A DNA stretch of 64,000 nucleotides from Pseudomonas sp. G2-4 (GTDB taxonomy: Bacteria; Pseudomonadota; Gammaproteobacteria; Pseudomonadales; Pseudomonadaceae). How positions within the stretch are numbered: the stretch's first letter is position 1; each line of letters begins with the position of its first letter. The notes below the pieces were generated by a model. That model saw only the letters and a program-made list of their open reading frames with translations. It made no database searches and was not told the DNA's origin. Positions 1 to 8,986 of this stretch are shown here, in pieces. A program made the translations under genes and the position numbers. The stretch is taken from contig NZ_CP125957.1 of the NCBI RefSeq assembly GCF_030064125.1, positions 5,078,501 through 5,142,500 on the forward strand. Reading direction: 5' to 3'.

Positions 1-76
1 CTTGCTCGCGATGGCGTCAGTTCAGTCAGCCTGATGTGACTGATACCCCGCGATCGCGAGCAAGCTCGCTCCCACA
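1..76. repeat. REPIN, family B (cut at the left window edge)
   Basis: Two inverted arms of the family B repeat (GAGCTTGCTCGCGAT type) face each other around a short spacer. The right arm ends in the usual CTCGCTCCCACA. The left arm is cut by the window start. The same element recurs at 16303, 28986, 38932, 40628 and 44369. Confidence 0.85.
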
Positions 77-96
77 GTGGATCGCGTTTCAACCTA

Positions 97-1191
97 TCAA
101 TCGTCGCTGACGGTGATGTTCGGCATCATCGGTGACGCTGCCTCTTGCAACACAATCCGCGCGCCCACGTGACGGGCCAGTTCCTGATAGACCATGGCGA
201 TCTGGCTGTCCGGCTCGGCGATGACCGTGGGCTTGCCACCGTCGGCCTGCTCGCGGATGACCATCGACAGCGGCAGCGACGCCAGCAACTCGACGCCGTA
301 CTGGGTCGCCAGTTTTTCCCCGCCGCCTTCGCCGAACAGGTGCTCGGCATGTCCGCAGTTCGAGCAGATGTGCACGGCCATGTTTTCCACCACACCGAGC
401 ACCGGAATGTTCACCTTGCGGAACATTTCCACGCCCTTGCGTGCGTCCAACAGGGCCAGGTCCTGGGGCGTGGTAACGATCACCGCGCCGGCCACCGGGA
501 CTTTCTGCGCCAGGGTCAGTTGGATATCGCCGGTGCCCGGCGGCATGTCGATCACCAGATAATCCAGGTCGCCCCACGCAGTTTGCGTCACCAGTTGCAG
601 CAAGGCGCCGGAAACCATCGGGCCGCGCCAGACCATCGGCGTGTTGTCGTCGGTGAGGAAGGCCATGGACATGACTTCCACCCCATGGGATTGGATGGGC
701 ACGAACCACTTCTGGTCCTTGATCTGCGGCCGGGTACCCTCGGCAACGCCGAACATGATCCCCTGGCTTGGACCGTAGATGTCCGCATCGAGAATCCCGA
801 CCTTCGCCCCTTCACGGGCCAGGGCCAGGGCCAGGTTGGCGGCGGTGGTGGACTTGCCCACCCCGCCCTTGCCCGAGGCCACGGCGATGACGTTCTTGAC
901 GTTCGCCAGCCCCGGCACCTGTGCCTGGGCCTTGTGGGCGGCGATCACGCTGGTGATCTCGACCTTGGCGCCCGCCACACCGTCCAGGGACTCGATGGCC
1001 ATCTGGAGCATCTGCGCCCAACCGCTCTTGAACAGATCGGCGGCATAGCCAATTTCCAGCTGGACGCTGACACGATCGCCCTGGATGTCGATGGCGCGCA
1101 CGCACCCGGCGCTGACCGGGTCCTGGTTCAGATAGGGGTCGGTGTACTGGCGAAGGACGGCTTCCACCGCTGCGCGATTGACGGCGCTCAT
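97..1191 (-). CDS. apbC: Mrp/ApbC-type iron-sulfur cluster carrier ATPase
   Basis: A 364-residue cytosolic P-loop ATPase that carries Fe-S clusters to apoproteins (Mrp/NBP35/ApbC family). An N-terminal MIP18-like domain (about residues 1-85) is followed by a deviant Walker A, GKGGVGKST, after VIAVASGKGG. DADIYGPSQG and DMPPGTGD are family signatures. The cluster-binding CSNCGH motif (C-x2-C) lies near residue 280. The start is the ATG giving MSAVNRAAVEAVL. The frame stays open far upstream, but only because it runs antisense through metG. Length fits the family. The gene is divergent from metG, with a REPIN between them, the same arrangement as in P. aeruginosa. Confidence 0.95.
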   Translation of the reverse strand: MSAVNRAAVEAVLRQYTDPYLNQDPVSAGCVRAIDIQGDRVSVQLEIGYAADLFKSGWAQMLQMAIESLDGVAGAKVEITSVIAAHKAQAQVPGLANVKNVIAVASGKGGVGKSTTAANLALALAREGAKVGILDADIYGPSQGIMFGVAEGTRPQIKDQKWFVPIQSHGVEVMSMAFLTDDNTPMVWRGPMVSGALLQLVTQTAWGDLDYLVIDMPPGTGDIQLTLAQKVPVAGAVIVTTPQDLALLDARKGVEMFRKVNIPVLGVVENMAVHICSNCGHAEHLFGEGGGEKLATQYGVELLASLPLSMVIREQADGGKPTVIAEPDSQIAMVYQELARHVGARIVLQEAASPMMPNITVSDD

Positions 1192-1246
1192 GGGCAACTC
1201 CGATAGCAAGACTTGAAAACAGGCCGCTATCCTACGCCGAGCCTGC

Positions 1247-1370
1247 TTCTGTGGCGAGGGAGCTTGCTCCTGCTGGTGGCGAAGCCGCCCCCGACCGGTC
1301 ACCCCGAACCTCATGGCCTCATTGCGACTGCTGCGCAGTCGAGCGGGAGCAAGCTCCCTCGCCACAGAAG
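1247..1370. repeat. REPIN, family A
   Basis: Inverted arms of family A, CTTCTGTGGCGAGGGAGC... and its complement ending GCTCCCTCGCCACAGAAG, surround a spacer of about 70 bp. The element fills most of the divergent gap between apbC and metG. Confidence 0.85.
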
Positions 1371-1464
1371 CTCTGCCAGCATCCGGAAACAGGCTCACAG
1401 GGTGAAAAAAAGCCGCCAGCGCTTTATAGTGGCCGACCTCCGTTTCATCAAGTAGCCGAGCCCC

Positions 1465-3510
1465 ATGTCCGAGCCACGCAAGATCCTCGTCACCAGCGCC
1501 CTGCCCTATGCCAATGGTTCGATTCACCTCGGCCATATGCTGGAGTACATCCAGACCGATATGTGGACGCGCTTCCAGAAACATCGCGGCAACCAATGCA
1601 TTTATGTCTGCGCCGACGACGCCCACGGTTCGGCCATCATGCTGCGTGCGGAAAAGGAAGGCATCACCCCGGAACAGCTGATCGCCAACGTCCAGGCTGA
1701 ACACAGCGCCGACTTTGCCGATTTCCTGGTGGACTTCGACAACTTCCACTCCACCCACTCCGTAGAAAACCGTGAGCTGTCGAGCCAGATCTACCTGAAG
1801 CTGCGTGACGCCGGGCACATTGCCACCCGTTCGGTCACCCAGTACTTCGACCCGGAAAAGAACATGTTCCTGGCCGACCGCTTCATCAAGGGCACCTGCC
1901 CGAAGTGCGGCACCGAAGACCAGTACGGCGACAATTGCGAAAAATGCGGCGCCACCTACGCACCGACCGACCTGAAAGACCCGAAATCGGCGATTTCCGG
2001 CGCCACCCCGGTGCTCAGGGACTCCCAGCACTTCTTCTTCAAGCTGCCGGATTTCCAGGAGATGCTGCAAACCTGGACCCGCAGCGGCACGTTGCACGAC
2101 GCGGTGGCCAACAAGCTCGCCGAATGGCTCGACTCCGGCCTGCAAGAGTGGGACATTTCCCGCGATGCGCCGTACTTCGGCTTCGAAATCCCCGGCGAGC
2201 CCGGCAAGTATTTCTACGTGTGGCTGGACGCGCCCATCGGCTACATGGCCAGCTTCAAGAACCTTTGCGACCGCACGCCTGAGCTGGACTTCGACGCGTT
2301 CTGGGGCAAGGACTCCACCGCCGAGGTGTATCACTTCATCGGCAAGGACATCGTCAATTTCCACGCGTTGTTCTGGCCCGCCATGCTCGAAGGCGCCGGT
2401 TTCCGTAAGCCGACCGGCATCAATGTCCACGGCTACCTGACCGTCAACGGCCAGAAAATGTCCAAGTCCCGCGGCACCTTCATCAAGGCCCGGACCTACC
2501 TGGACCACCTGTCCCCGGAATACCTGCGCTACTACTACGCGGCCAAGCTCGGCCGCGGCGTCGACGACCTGGACCTGAACCTCGAAGACTTCGTGCAGAA
2601 GGTCAACTCCGACCTGGTGGGCAAGGTGGTCAACATCGCCAGCCGTTGCGCCGGTTTCATCCACAAAGGCAACGCCGGTGTGCTGGTGGCCGGCAATGCC
2701 GCGCCGGAATTGACCGACGCCTTCCTGGCGGCTGCGCCCAGCATCGCCGAAGCCTATGAAGCCCGTGACTTTGCCCGTGCCATGCGCGAAATCATGGCCC
2801 TGGCCGACCGCGCCAATGCCTGGATCGCCGACAAAGCCCCCTGGTCGCTGAACAAACAGGAAGGCAAGCAGGACGAAGTCCAGGCGATCTGCGCCCTGGG
2901 CATCAACCTGTTCCGCCAATTGGTGATTTTCCTCAAGCCGGTGCTGCCCCTGCTGGCCGCTGATGCCGAGGCGTTCCTCAACGTCGCACCGCTGACCTGG
3001 AACGATCACCAGACCCTGCTGAGCAACCATCAGTTGAACGAGTTCAAGCCGTTGATGACCCGTATCGACGCCGTCAAGGTGCAAGCGATGACCGACGCCT
3101 CCAAGGAAGACCTGACCGCCAGCCAGACCGATACCGGCGGGCCGGCCGGTAATGGCGAACTGATCAAGGATCCACTGTCGCCGGAAATCGACTTCGACGC
3201 CTTCGCCGCCATTGACCTGCGCGTGGCGCTGATCGTCAAGGCCGAGGCCGTCGAGGGTGCCGACAAACTGCTGCGCCTGACCCTGGACATCGGCGATGAG
3301 CAACGCAACGTGTTCTCCGGGATCAAGAGTGCTTATCCAGACCCGGCCAAGCTCGAAGGCCGGCTGACAATGATGATCGCCAACCTCAAGCCACGCAAAA
3401 TGCGCTTCGGTGTGTCCGAAGGCATGGTGATGGCGGCGGGCCCCGGCGGTGAAGAAATCTACCTGCTGAGCCCCGACAGCGGCGCCAAGCCGGGTCAGCG
3501 GATCAAGTAA
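1465..3510 (+). CDS. metG: methionyl-tRNA synthetase
   Basis: A 681-residue class I aminoacyl-tRNA synthetase charging tRNA-Met and initiator tRNA. The HIGH-type motif is HLGH in [13 protein letters not shown] near residue 22. The zinc-binding knuckle is [17 protein letters not shown] (two C-x2-C pairs, about residues 145-161). KMSKS is at residues 331-335. The C-terminal ~110 residues (from [12 protein letters not shown]) form the tRNA-binding EMAP/Trbp111-type domain found in the long dimeric form. The linker before it is rich in T, G and P. The start ATG lies at the N-terminal [15 protein letters not shown], the usual family start. Confidence 0.98.
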   Translation: MSEPRKILVTSALPYANGSIHLGHMLEYIQTDMWTRFQKHRGNQCIYVCADDAHGSAIMLRAEKEGITPEQLIANVQAEHSADFADFLVDFDNFHSTHSVENRELSSQIYLKLRDAGHIATRSVTQYFDPEKNMFLADRFIKGTCPKCGTEDQYGDNCEKCGATYAPTDLKDPKSAISGATPVLRDSQHFFFKLPDFQEMLQTWTRSGTLHDAVANKLAEWLDSGLQEWDISRDAPYFGFEIPGEPGKYFYVWLDAPIGYMASFKNLCDRTPELDFDAFWGKDSTAEVYHFIGKDIVNFHALFWPAMLEGAGFRKPTGINVHGYLTVNGQKMSKSRGTFIKARTYLDHLSPEYLRYYYAAKLGRGVDDLDLNLEDFVQKVNSDLVGKVVNIASRCAGFIHKGNAGVLVAGNAAPELTDAFLAAAPSIAEAYEARDFARAMREIMALADRANAWIADKAPWSLNKQEGKQDEVQAICALGINLFRQLVIFLKPVLPLLAADAEAFLNVAPLTWNDHQTLLSNHQLNEFKPLMTRIDAVKVQAMTDASKEDLTASQTDTGGPAGNGELIKDPLSPEIDFDAFAAIDLRVALIVKAEAVEGADKLLRLTLDIGDEQRNVFSGIKSAYPDPAKLEGRLTMMIANLKPRKMRFGVSEGMVMAAGPGGEEIYLLSPDSGAKPGQRIK

Positions 3511-3529
3511 CGCGACCACACGCTGCACC

Positions 3530-3567
3530 GATCCCACAGTCGCTTGGCAAAGCGCCTGTGGGATTTT
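3530..3567 (+). terminator. hairpin terminator after metG
   Basis: GATCCCACAG and CTGTGGGATT pair around CGCTTGGCAAAGCG, which forms an inner stem, followed by TTTT. It lies 20 bp after the metG stop. Confidence 0.6.
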
Positions 3568-3641
3568 CATATCTGGCCCACCCTCTGCGCGTGCCGGATA
3601 ATGCCTAATCTTGTAACAGGCCCTTTATTGTCGGCACGCCC

Positions 3642-4214
3642 ATGACCGAAATTGTTCTCGCACTGTTCAGCGCTGCCCTGATCAACAACCTCGTGTTGCA
3701 TTGGCCGCTGGGTGTCGATCCGCTGCTGGCGACTGAGGGCAGAAGGCAAGTACACGCCCTGGGCCTGGCGACGGTGTGTCTGATGTTGATTGTCGGCGCC
3801 CTGGGTTACCTGATGGATCATTGGCTGCTTGCCCCCACCAACCTGTCATCCCTGCGCCTGTTTGCCTGGCTGCCCTTGAGCGTGCTGCTGATCGGGCCAT
3901 TGCTGCGCCTGCTGGCGCGCTGGCTGCCGGCATGGCCGTTCGAAGGGTTGTGGCCGCTGTTGCTCGGCAATGCCGGCATACTGGGCGTCACGCTGCTCAA
4001 TAGCCAGGATGATCAAGGCCTGGGTCACGCCGTTGCCTTGAGCCTGGGTGCCGGGCTGGGATTCTGGCTGGTGCTGAGCCTGTTCGAGGATCTGCGCCAG
4101 CGTACCTTCAGTAACGATATTCCCTTGCCCTTTCGAGGTCTGCCGATTCAGTTAATCAGCGCCGGACTGATAGCGGTGGCGTTTCTCGGATTGCGCGGGC
4201 TGGTCAAAACATGA
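3642..4214 (+). CDS. rnfA: RnfA-like Rnf/Nqr membrane subunit lacking the Fe-S cysteines
   Basis: A 190-residue integral membrane protein of the Rnf/Nqr DE family, with about six hydrophobic segments. Ends resemble RnfA: N-terminal VNN-type [11 protein letters not shown] and C-terminal [14 protein letters not shown]. In canonical RnfA, Cys in GLCP and Cys in TTNCAVLG help hold a [2Fe-2S] cluster shared with RnfE. Here the first site reads GVDP (Asp26) and the second GNAGILG (Ala110). The only cysteine, Cys45, is elsewhere. The family is RnfA by position and sequence, but cluster binding looks lost. First gene of a tightly packed operon. It overlaps rnfB by 4 bp. Confidence 0.85.
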   Translation: MTEIVLALFSAALINNLVLHWPLGVDPLLATEGRRQVHALGLATVCLMLIVGALGYLMDHWLLAPTNLSSLRLFAWLPLSVLLIGPLLRLLARWLPAWPFEGLWPLLLGNAGILGVTLLNSQDDQGLGHAVALSLGAGLGFWLVLSLFEDLRQRTFSNDIPLPFRGLPIQLISAGLIAVAFLGLRGLVKT

Positions 4215-5230
4215 GTCTGATTCAACGTATCGACGCCCTGCTACCGCAGACACAATGCGGCAAGTGCGGCCATCCGGGGTGCAAGCCCTACGCCGAAGGC
4301 ATCGCCCAGGGCGAGCCGATCAACAAATGCCCGCCCGGTGGGCGCGAAACCATCGGCGCTTTGGCCGAGCTGATGAAAGTACCGGTGCTGGAGCTGGATG
4401 ACAGTCGCGGCTCAGCCCCGGCGCAAATTGCCTTTATCCGCGAAGCCGAATGCATCGGTTGCACCAAGTGCATCCAGGCCTGTCCGGTGGATGCGATTGT
4501 CGGCGCGGCCAAGCTGATGCACACCGTCCTGGTCGACGAGTGCACAGGCTGCGATCTTTGCGTTGCGCCCTGCCCAGTCGATTGCATCGAGATGCGACCA
4601 CTGCCAATGGCGACGGTGCTGCCGATTGTGGGCGGCCTGGCCTTCAGCGCTGAAGAGCAGCAGGCTCGAACCGCCAAGCGCAATCACGCCCGGCGACGTT
4701 TCGAACAGCGCAATGCGCGTCTGCGTCGTGAGGAAGAACAGCGCCAGGCAGAACGCCTGGCCCGTACCCAGCGCGCTGCCCAGCCGCAGATCCAAACCCT
4801 CGATCCGGTACAAGCCGCACTGGAACGTGTCCGCGCGCAAAAAGCCGCCAACGCCGATGTGGCCCTGAAAAAAGCCAAGGTCGACCTGGCCATGAGCCGG
4901 GCGCAGTTGAATAAATCCTTGAAAGCCTTCGGCCATCCACCCACCTTTGAGCAGCAGTCGCAATTGATCCTGCTGCAACGCCAGTTCGAAGCGGCGGAGC
5001 AGGCCTTGGCCCAACTGGAAAACGCCGCGCCGCCGGCCGCATCAGCTCCTGCTTTGGCACCGGCACCGACGCAAAACGCCGAGCTGAAGCGGGCCAAGAT
5101 TCAACTGGCAATGCGCCGCGCCGAACTCAGCAAGGCCAGGAGCGCCGGGGCGTCGGATGAACACATGCAAGCGTTGGCGCAAGCGGTGAGCGAGGCAGAA
5201 CGCCAGGTGGATGCCCATGGCGCTCCCTGA
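4211..5230 (+). CDS. rnfB: RnfB-like polyferredoxin without membrane anchor, with C-terminal extension
   Basis: A 339-residue iron-sulfur protein. Residues 1-45 hold the RnfB cluster motif C16-x2-C19-x4-C24-x15-C40. Residues ~78-130 hold two ferredoxin motifs, [12 protein letters not shown] and [12 protein letters not shown]. All twelve cysteines are present. Typical RnfB begins with a membrane helix of about 30-40 residues, absent here: the protein starts at [15 protein letters not shown]. From about residue 150 there is a long charged, Ala/Arg/Gln-rich extension, probably coiled coil. It contains two related blocks, [17 protein letters not shown] and [17 protein letters not shown]. Overlaps rnfD by 20 bp, leaving no room for rnfC. 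Confidence 0.88.
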   Translation: MSLIQRIDALLPQTQCGKCGHPGCKPYAEGIAQGEPINKCPPGGRETIGALAELMKVPVLELDDSRGSAPAQIAFIREAECIGCTKCIQACPVDAIVGAAKLMHTVLVDECTGCDLCVAPCPVDCIEMRPLPMATVLPIVGGLAFSAEEQQARTAKRNHARRRFEQRNARLRREEEQRQAERLARTQRAAQPQIQTLDPVQAALERVRAQKAANADVALKKAKVDLAMSRAQLNKSLKAFGHPPTFEQQSQLILLQRQFEAAEQALAQLENAAPPAASAPALAPAPTQNAELKRAKIQLAMRRAELSKARSAGASDEHMQALAQAVSEAERQVDAHGAP

Positions 5231-6203
5231 TCCTGTAGACGAACGGCTGCGCCCGGCGATGATGCGGGTGCTGCTGGCAACGCTGCCCGGCGTGCTGGCG
5301 CTGCTGTGGTTCTATGGCTGGGGCGTGGCGCTCAACCTGCTGTTGTCCGGCCTCACCGCCCTGGCGGTGGAAGCACTGGTGTTGCGCGTGCGCCGCAGGC
5401 CCCTTACACCTGACTTGAACGATGGCAGCGCGTTGGTCAGCGCCACGTTGCTGGCCCTGGCCCTGCCGGCGTACTGCCCTTGGTGGCTGACCGTCACGGC
5501 GGCGGCCAGCGCCTTGTTGTTCGGCAAGCATCTGTGGGGCGGGGTCGGGACTAACCCGTTCAACCCAGCGATGCTCGGATACGCCCTGGTCCTCGTGGCG
5601 TTCCCTTCACAGATGAGCCAATGGCCGGCGCTTCACGGCATGGGTTTTTTCGAAGGCCTGCAACAAGTGTTCGGTGTGCACTCGGCGCCCGACGCGTGGA
5701 CCGGCGCGACGGCGCTGGACAGTCTGCGGATCAACAAAAGCCTGACCATTGATGAGCTGTTCGCCAGCGACCCCACGTTCGGGCGTTTTGGCGGCCGGGG
5801 CGTCGAATGGGTCAACCTGGCGTTCCTCGCGGGCGGCCTGTTTCTCCTGCAACAACGGGTGTTCAGCTGGCATGCACCCGTGGGCATGCTGTCCAGCCTG
5901 CTCCTTGTCAGCCTGTTGTGCTGGAACGGTTCGGGCTCTGACTCCAATGGCTCGCCGCTGTTTCATCTGTTCACTGGCGCGACCATGCTCGGCGCGTTTT
6001 TCATCGTGACCGAGCCAGTCTCGGGCGCCAAAGCCGCGCTCGCCCGGTTGCTGTTTGGCGCGGGCGTGGGACTGCTGGCCTACCTGATCCGCACCTGGGG
6101 GGGTTACCCGGATGGCGTGGCGTTTGCGGTGCTGCTGATGAACCTCGGGGTACCGGCGCTGGATCGCTGTGTCGAGGCCCGACAAAGGCGGCAGCTGACA
6201 TGA
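5211..6203 (+). CDS. rnfD: RnfD-like flavin-binding membrane subunit
   Basis: A 330-residue polytopic inner-membrane protein of the NqrB/RnfD family. It keeps the conserved [13 protein letters not shown] segment and the threonine motif TGATALD (near residue 166), where RnfD carries covalent FMN. Two more hydrophobic blocks precede the C-terminal [21 protein letters not shown]. It directly follows rnfB, where most operons have rnfC. The first ATG overlaps the end of rnfB, and the stop overlaps rnfG by 4 bp. The FMN site looks intact, in contrast to the lost cysteines of RnfA and RnfE. Confidence 0.9.
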   Translation: MPMALPDPVDERLRPAMMRVLLATLPGVLALLWFYGWGVALNLLLSGLTALAVEALVLRVRRRPLTPDLNDGSALVSATLLALALPAYCPWWLTVTAAASALLFGKHLWGGVGTNPFNPAMLGYALVLVAFPSQMSQWPALHGMGFFEGLQQVFGVHSAPDAWTGATALDSLRINKSLTIDELFASDPTFGRFGGRGVEWVNLAFLAGGLFLLQQRVFSWHAPVGMLSSLLLVSLLCWNGSGSDSNGSPLFHLFTGATMLGAFFIVTEPVSGAKAALARLLFGAGVGLLAYLIRTWGGYPDGVAFAVLLMNLGVPALDRCVEARQRRQLT

Positions 6204-6811
6204 CCAACCCCGGTGGCGTTGCGATCCTGATTATTATGACCAGCCTCGGCGTCGGCGCCACTTACGTCACGCAAATCGGCACTGCCGGACGCATCGAGGC
6301 GCAGCGACAAGCCCTCGCGAACAGCACCTTGCTCGACGTGCTGCCTGCCGACCGCTATGACAACCAGCCTTTGGCACGATCTGTCGTCGCGACCCCAGTG
6401 GCTCTGCCCCATAGCACGCTGCTGAGCGGTTACCTCGCGACCCGCAGCGGCTACCCCAGCGCCGTATTGTTGCGCAGCCAGGCACTGGGCTATGAAGGCA
6501 GCATCGAACTGCTGATCGCCATCGACCCTCAGGGCCGGTTGCTGGGCGTGAAAACCCTGCGCCAGTCCGAAACACCCGGCCTGGGTGCGGCAATTGCCGG
6601 CTGGCCGAATGCCTGGATGCAAACCTTCAACGGTAAATCGCGCCAGGCCCCTGACGACAAAGGTTGGGCCTTGAAAAAGGATCAGGGGCAGTTCGATCAA
6701 CTGGCAGGCGCAACGGTCACGTCCCGGGCGGTTATCCAGGCGGTTCACGATGCCCTGCGTTATTTCGACGAGCACAAGGCTCACCTGTTCGGAGGGGCTA
6801 CCGATGAATAA
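6200..6811 (+). CDS. rnfG: RnfG-like FMN-binding periplasmic subunit
   Basis: A 203-residue protein with one N-terminal membrane helix (VAILIIMTSLGVGATYV) and an FMN_bind domain. Features include GYEGSIELLIAIDPQGRLLGVKTLRQSETPGLG split over two conserved blocks, and the covalent FMN attachment motif AGATVTSRAV near the C-terminus (canonical S-G-A-T-x-T). The threonine is present. It overlaps rnfD by 4 bp and rnfE by 8 bp. Confidence 0.9.
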   Translation: MTNPGGVAILIIMTSLGVGATYVTQIGTAGRIEAQRQALANSTLLDVLPADRYDNQPLARSVVATPVALPHSTLLSGYLATRSGYPSAVLLRSQALGYEGSIELLIAIDPQGRLLGVKTLRQSETPGLGAAIAGWPNAWMQTFNGKSRQAPDDKGWALKKDQGQFDQLAGATVTSRAVIQAVHDALRYFDEHKAHLFGGATDE

Positions 6812-7337
6812 GCCATGGGGACTGGCCCGAGGCCTGCTGCTCGTGCCCCTGGTCGGCGCCAGCGATTCGCTGGCCAACGCGCTGGGGTTGTGGCTGGCCT
6901 GGGCTTTGATCAGCCTCGCCCACGGCTTGGCCATGGGCCTCGTACGGTCTCGCCTGACAGCGTCCCAGCGGCTGCTCGCCTCAATCGTGCTGGCCGCTAC
7001 CCTGACCGCCTGCGCAGGCCTTGCCGCACAGGCCTGGGTGCTGGAGCTGTATCGGTCGCTGAGCCTTTACATCGGCTGGATCGCCTTGAGCTGCGTGGTA
7101 CTGGAACACGAAGCTGACGTCATCGAGTTCCGTTTGCCTGGACACCTCAGGCTCGCGGGGCTATTCGGCCTCTGGATGATTGGCCTGGGCGCCCTGCGCG
7201 AGCTGATCGGCAACGGCATCCCCTTGGCCCGCCTCGCCCCCGGCGGTTTCATTCTGCTCGGCCTGCTGCTCGCGGCTTACCAGGCCTGGACGGCCGCTAA
7301 ATCCCATTCATCCGTTGAGGAAACGCCGCGCCCATGA
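6804..7337 (+). CDS. rnfE: RnfE-like Rnf/Nqr membrane subunit
   Basis: A 177-residue hydrophobic protein of the same DE family as RnfA. The C-terminal GLGALRELIGNGIP matches the RnfE signature GALREILG. The first cluster cysteine (LCP in canonical RnfE) is Val14 (LVPLVGAS). The second appears kept as Cys97 in WIALSCVV. The start chosen is the ATG at MNKPWGLARG, just inside rnfG. A longer in-frame reading is possible but would overlap rnfG by over 60 bp. It overlaps nth by 4 bp. Divergence from canonical RnfE is strong, so function is uncertain. Confidence 0.8.
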   Translation: MNKPWGLARGLLLVPLVGASDSLANALGLWLAWALISLAHGLAMGLVRSRLTASQRLLASIVLAATLTACAGLAAQAWVLELYRSLSLYIGWIALSCVVLEHEADVIEFRLPGHLRLAGLFGLWMIGLGALRELIGNGIPLARLAPGGFILLGLLLAAYQAWTAAKSHSSVEETPRP

Positions 7338-7972
7338 ACGCCGCAAAACGCCTGGAAATATTTCGTCGCTTTCACGAAGACAACCCCGAACCGAAAACAG
7401 AACTGGCCTATACGTCGCCGTTCGAATTGTTGATCGCGGTGATCTTGTCGGCCCAGTCCACCGACGTCGGTGTCAACAAAGCCACGGCCAAGTTGTTCCC
7501 GGTGGCCAACACGCCGGAGGCGATCTACGCCCTAGGCGTCGAAGGGCTGTCCGAATACATCAAGACCATCGGCCTGTTCAACAGCAAGGCAAAGAACGTG
7601 ATCGAAACCTGCCGACTGCTGATCGAGCGCCACGGCAGTGAAATCCCGCAGACTCGCGAAGCGCTGGAAGCCCTTCCAGGCGTGGGCCGAAAAACCGCCA
7701 ATGTCGTACTCAATACTGCTTTTCGTCAGCTGACCATGGCGGTCGACACCCACATTTTCCGCGTCAGCAACAGGACCGGGTTGGCTCCCGGTAAAAACGT
7801 AGTGGAAGTGGAAAAGAAACTGATGAAGTTCGTGCCCAAGGAATTCCTCCTGGATTCCCATCACTGGCTCATCCTCCACGGACGCTACGTTTGCCTGGCG
7901 CGCAAGCCCCGCTGTGGCAGCTGTCGAATCGAAGATTTATGCGAATACAAGCACAAGACCTCTGACGATTGA
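7334..7972 (+). CDS. nth: endonuclease III (DNA glycosylase/AP lyase)
   Basis: A 212-residue base-excision repair enzyme removing oxidised pyrimidines. The helix-hairpin-helix LPGVGRKTANVVL supplies the catalytic Lys, and the Asp is in VDTHIFRVSNR. The C-terminal [4Fe-4S] loop is CLARKPRCGSCRIEDLC (C-x6-C-x2-C-x5-C). It is coupled to rnfE by an ATGA overlap. Linkage of nth to rnf genes is common in gammaproteobacteria. Confidence 0.98.
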   Translation: MNAAKRLEIFRRFHEDNPEPKTELAYTSPFELLIAVILSAQSTDVGVNKATAKLFPVANTPEAIYALGVEGLSEYIKTIGLFNSKAKNVIETCRLLIERHGSEIPQTREALEALPGVGRKTANVVLNTAFRQLTMAVDTHIFRVSNRTGLAPGKNVVEVEKKLMKFVPKEFLLDSHHWLILHGRYVCLARKPRCGSCRIEDLCEYKHKTSDD

Positions 7973-7984
7973 GGCGCTATTAGC

Positions 7985-8041
7985 TTTATCGATATATCGA
8001 TTGAAAAAATCTTTTTTACCCGCCCGTGGTTTATCGATATA
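7985..8041. repeat. pair of TTTATCGATATA direct repeats
   Basis: TTTATCGATATA occurs at 7985-7996 and again at 8030-8041, separated by a 33-bp spacer containing an A/T run. The first copy continues into ATATCGAT, forming a dyad. They sit 39-95 bp upstream of the small gene at 8080 and could be an operator or promoter element. Confidence 0.45.
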
Positions 8042-8079
8042 AGGAGCGCCAATGGCAGTCTTAGCCTGGAGTCGAACCC

Positions 8080-8262
8080 ATGAGTGCTGGCAAAGAACAA
8101 CTGGATGTGGAAGACGAATTCATCGCCGTTGAGGCCGACGACGCGGAACCTGTGGTCGTGGAAGTGGCGAAAACCAATCTGAGCAAACGCCGCACCATTG
8201 ACAACCTACTGGAAGAGCGTCGTTTGCAGAAGCAACTGGCCGATTACGATTTTGACCTCTGA
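8080..8262 (+). CDS. small PA3496-family protein (putative envelope integrity)
   Basis: A 60-residue acidic then basic protein: N-terminal DVEDEFIAVEADDAE, middle KTNLSKRRTIDNLLEERRLQKQL, and C-terminal DYDFDL. The sequence and the position after nth match the PA3496 family of pseudomonads, named for a suggested envelope role. No signal peptide or membrane helix is visible. Real gene status is supported by family match, downstream terminator and synteny. Molecular function is not known to me. Confidence 0.8.
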   Translation: MSAGKEQLDVEDEFIAVEADDAEPVVVEVAKTNLSKRRTIDNLLEERRLQKQLADYDFDL

Positions 8263-8267
8263 CACGT

Positions 8268-8293
8268 AAAAGCCTCCCTGATGGAGGCTTTTT
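8268..8293 (+). terminator. hairpin terminator
   Basis: AAAAGCCTCC and GGAGGCTTTTT pair around CTGAT, 6 bp after the small gene. The A/T tracts would also work for the convergent regulator gene on the minus strand. Confidence 0.85.
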
Positions 8294-8317
8294 ACTGAAT
8301 ACGCGTGACCAGAAAAC

Positions 8318-8944
8318 TCATACCAGCCCATTACGTTGCGCCAGCTCGATCAGGTCCACCAGCGAGCGAGCATTGAGCTTCAACAACAAGCGCGTCTTGT
8401 AAGTGCTGACCGTCTTGTTGCTCAAAAACATCCCATCTGCAATTTCCTTGTTGGTTTTCCCGCGGGCCAGTTGCTGCAGGACCATCATCTCCCGCCCAGA
8501 CAAACGATCCACCATATCGGACTCACTGGCATTGCCAAGACTCGAACGCACCGTATGCAGTGCCTGGTTGGGAAAGTAGCTGTAACCGGACAGTACCGCC
8601 TTTATCGCACTCAACAACTCCGTGAGATCCTGCTGCTTGCATACATAACCGGCCGCCCCTGTCTGCATGCAGCGCATTGAGAAGTGTCCTGGTGCTTGGG
8701 AAGTCAGTACCAATACCTTCATCGAGGAAGGGATTGCTGTCAGGCGCGCAATAACCTCCAAACCGTCCAGTTTCGGAATACCAATATCAAGAATGACAAT
8801 ATCGGGCATAAGCTCTCGGGCAAACTGCAATGCATCGACGCCGTTATCTGTTTCGGCAACAACTTCATAACCATGACGCTCCATCAGCAAACGTACAGCT
8901 AGACGAATGACGGGATGATCATCCACGATCAGCACTTTATTCAT
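8318..8944 (-). CDS. BvgA-like NarL/LuxR-family response regulator
   Basis: A 208-residue response regulator. The receiver domain has the acidic pair in IVDDHPV, the phospho-acceptor Asp in DIVILDIGIPKLDG and the Lys in VCKQQDL. The C-terminal LuxR helix-turn-helix reads LSGREMMVLQQLARGKTNKEIADGM split by LSNKTVSTYKTRLLLKLN. Similarity to Bordetella BvgA runs along the whole length, for example LDIGIPKLDGLEVIARL and MFLSNKTVSTYKTRLL. The start chosen is the ATG at MNKVLIVDDHP. An in-frame ATG 14 codons upstream is possible. No sensor kinase gene is adjacent, so the partner is unknown. Confidence 0.9.
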   Translation of the reverse strand: MNKVLIVDDHPVIRLAVRLLMERHGYEVVAETDNGVDALQFARELMPDIVILDIGIPKLDGLEVIARLTAIPSSMKVLVLTSQAPGHFSMRCMQTGAAGYVCKQQDLTELLSAIKAVLSGYSYFPNQALHTVRSSLGNASESDMVDRLSGREMMVLQQLARGKTNKEIADGMFLSNKTVSTYKTRLLLKLNARSLVDLIELAQRNGLV

Positions 8945-8986
8945 GGGCAAATCCAACTTCGCTGTTCGAATTTTTAGAGCACGCAC

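Noticed and set aside
97..3570. 1157-codon minus-strand open frame covering metG
   Set aside because: Only its C-terminal part (from 1191) matches a family (ApbC). The rest is antisense to metG and arises from the codon bias of GC-rich DNA.
8062..8080. Sequence resembling a tRNA T-arm on the minus strand (GGGTTCGACTCC)
   Set aside because: No acceptor, anticodon or D-arm pairing could be fitted around it.
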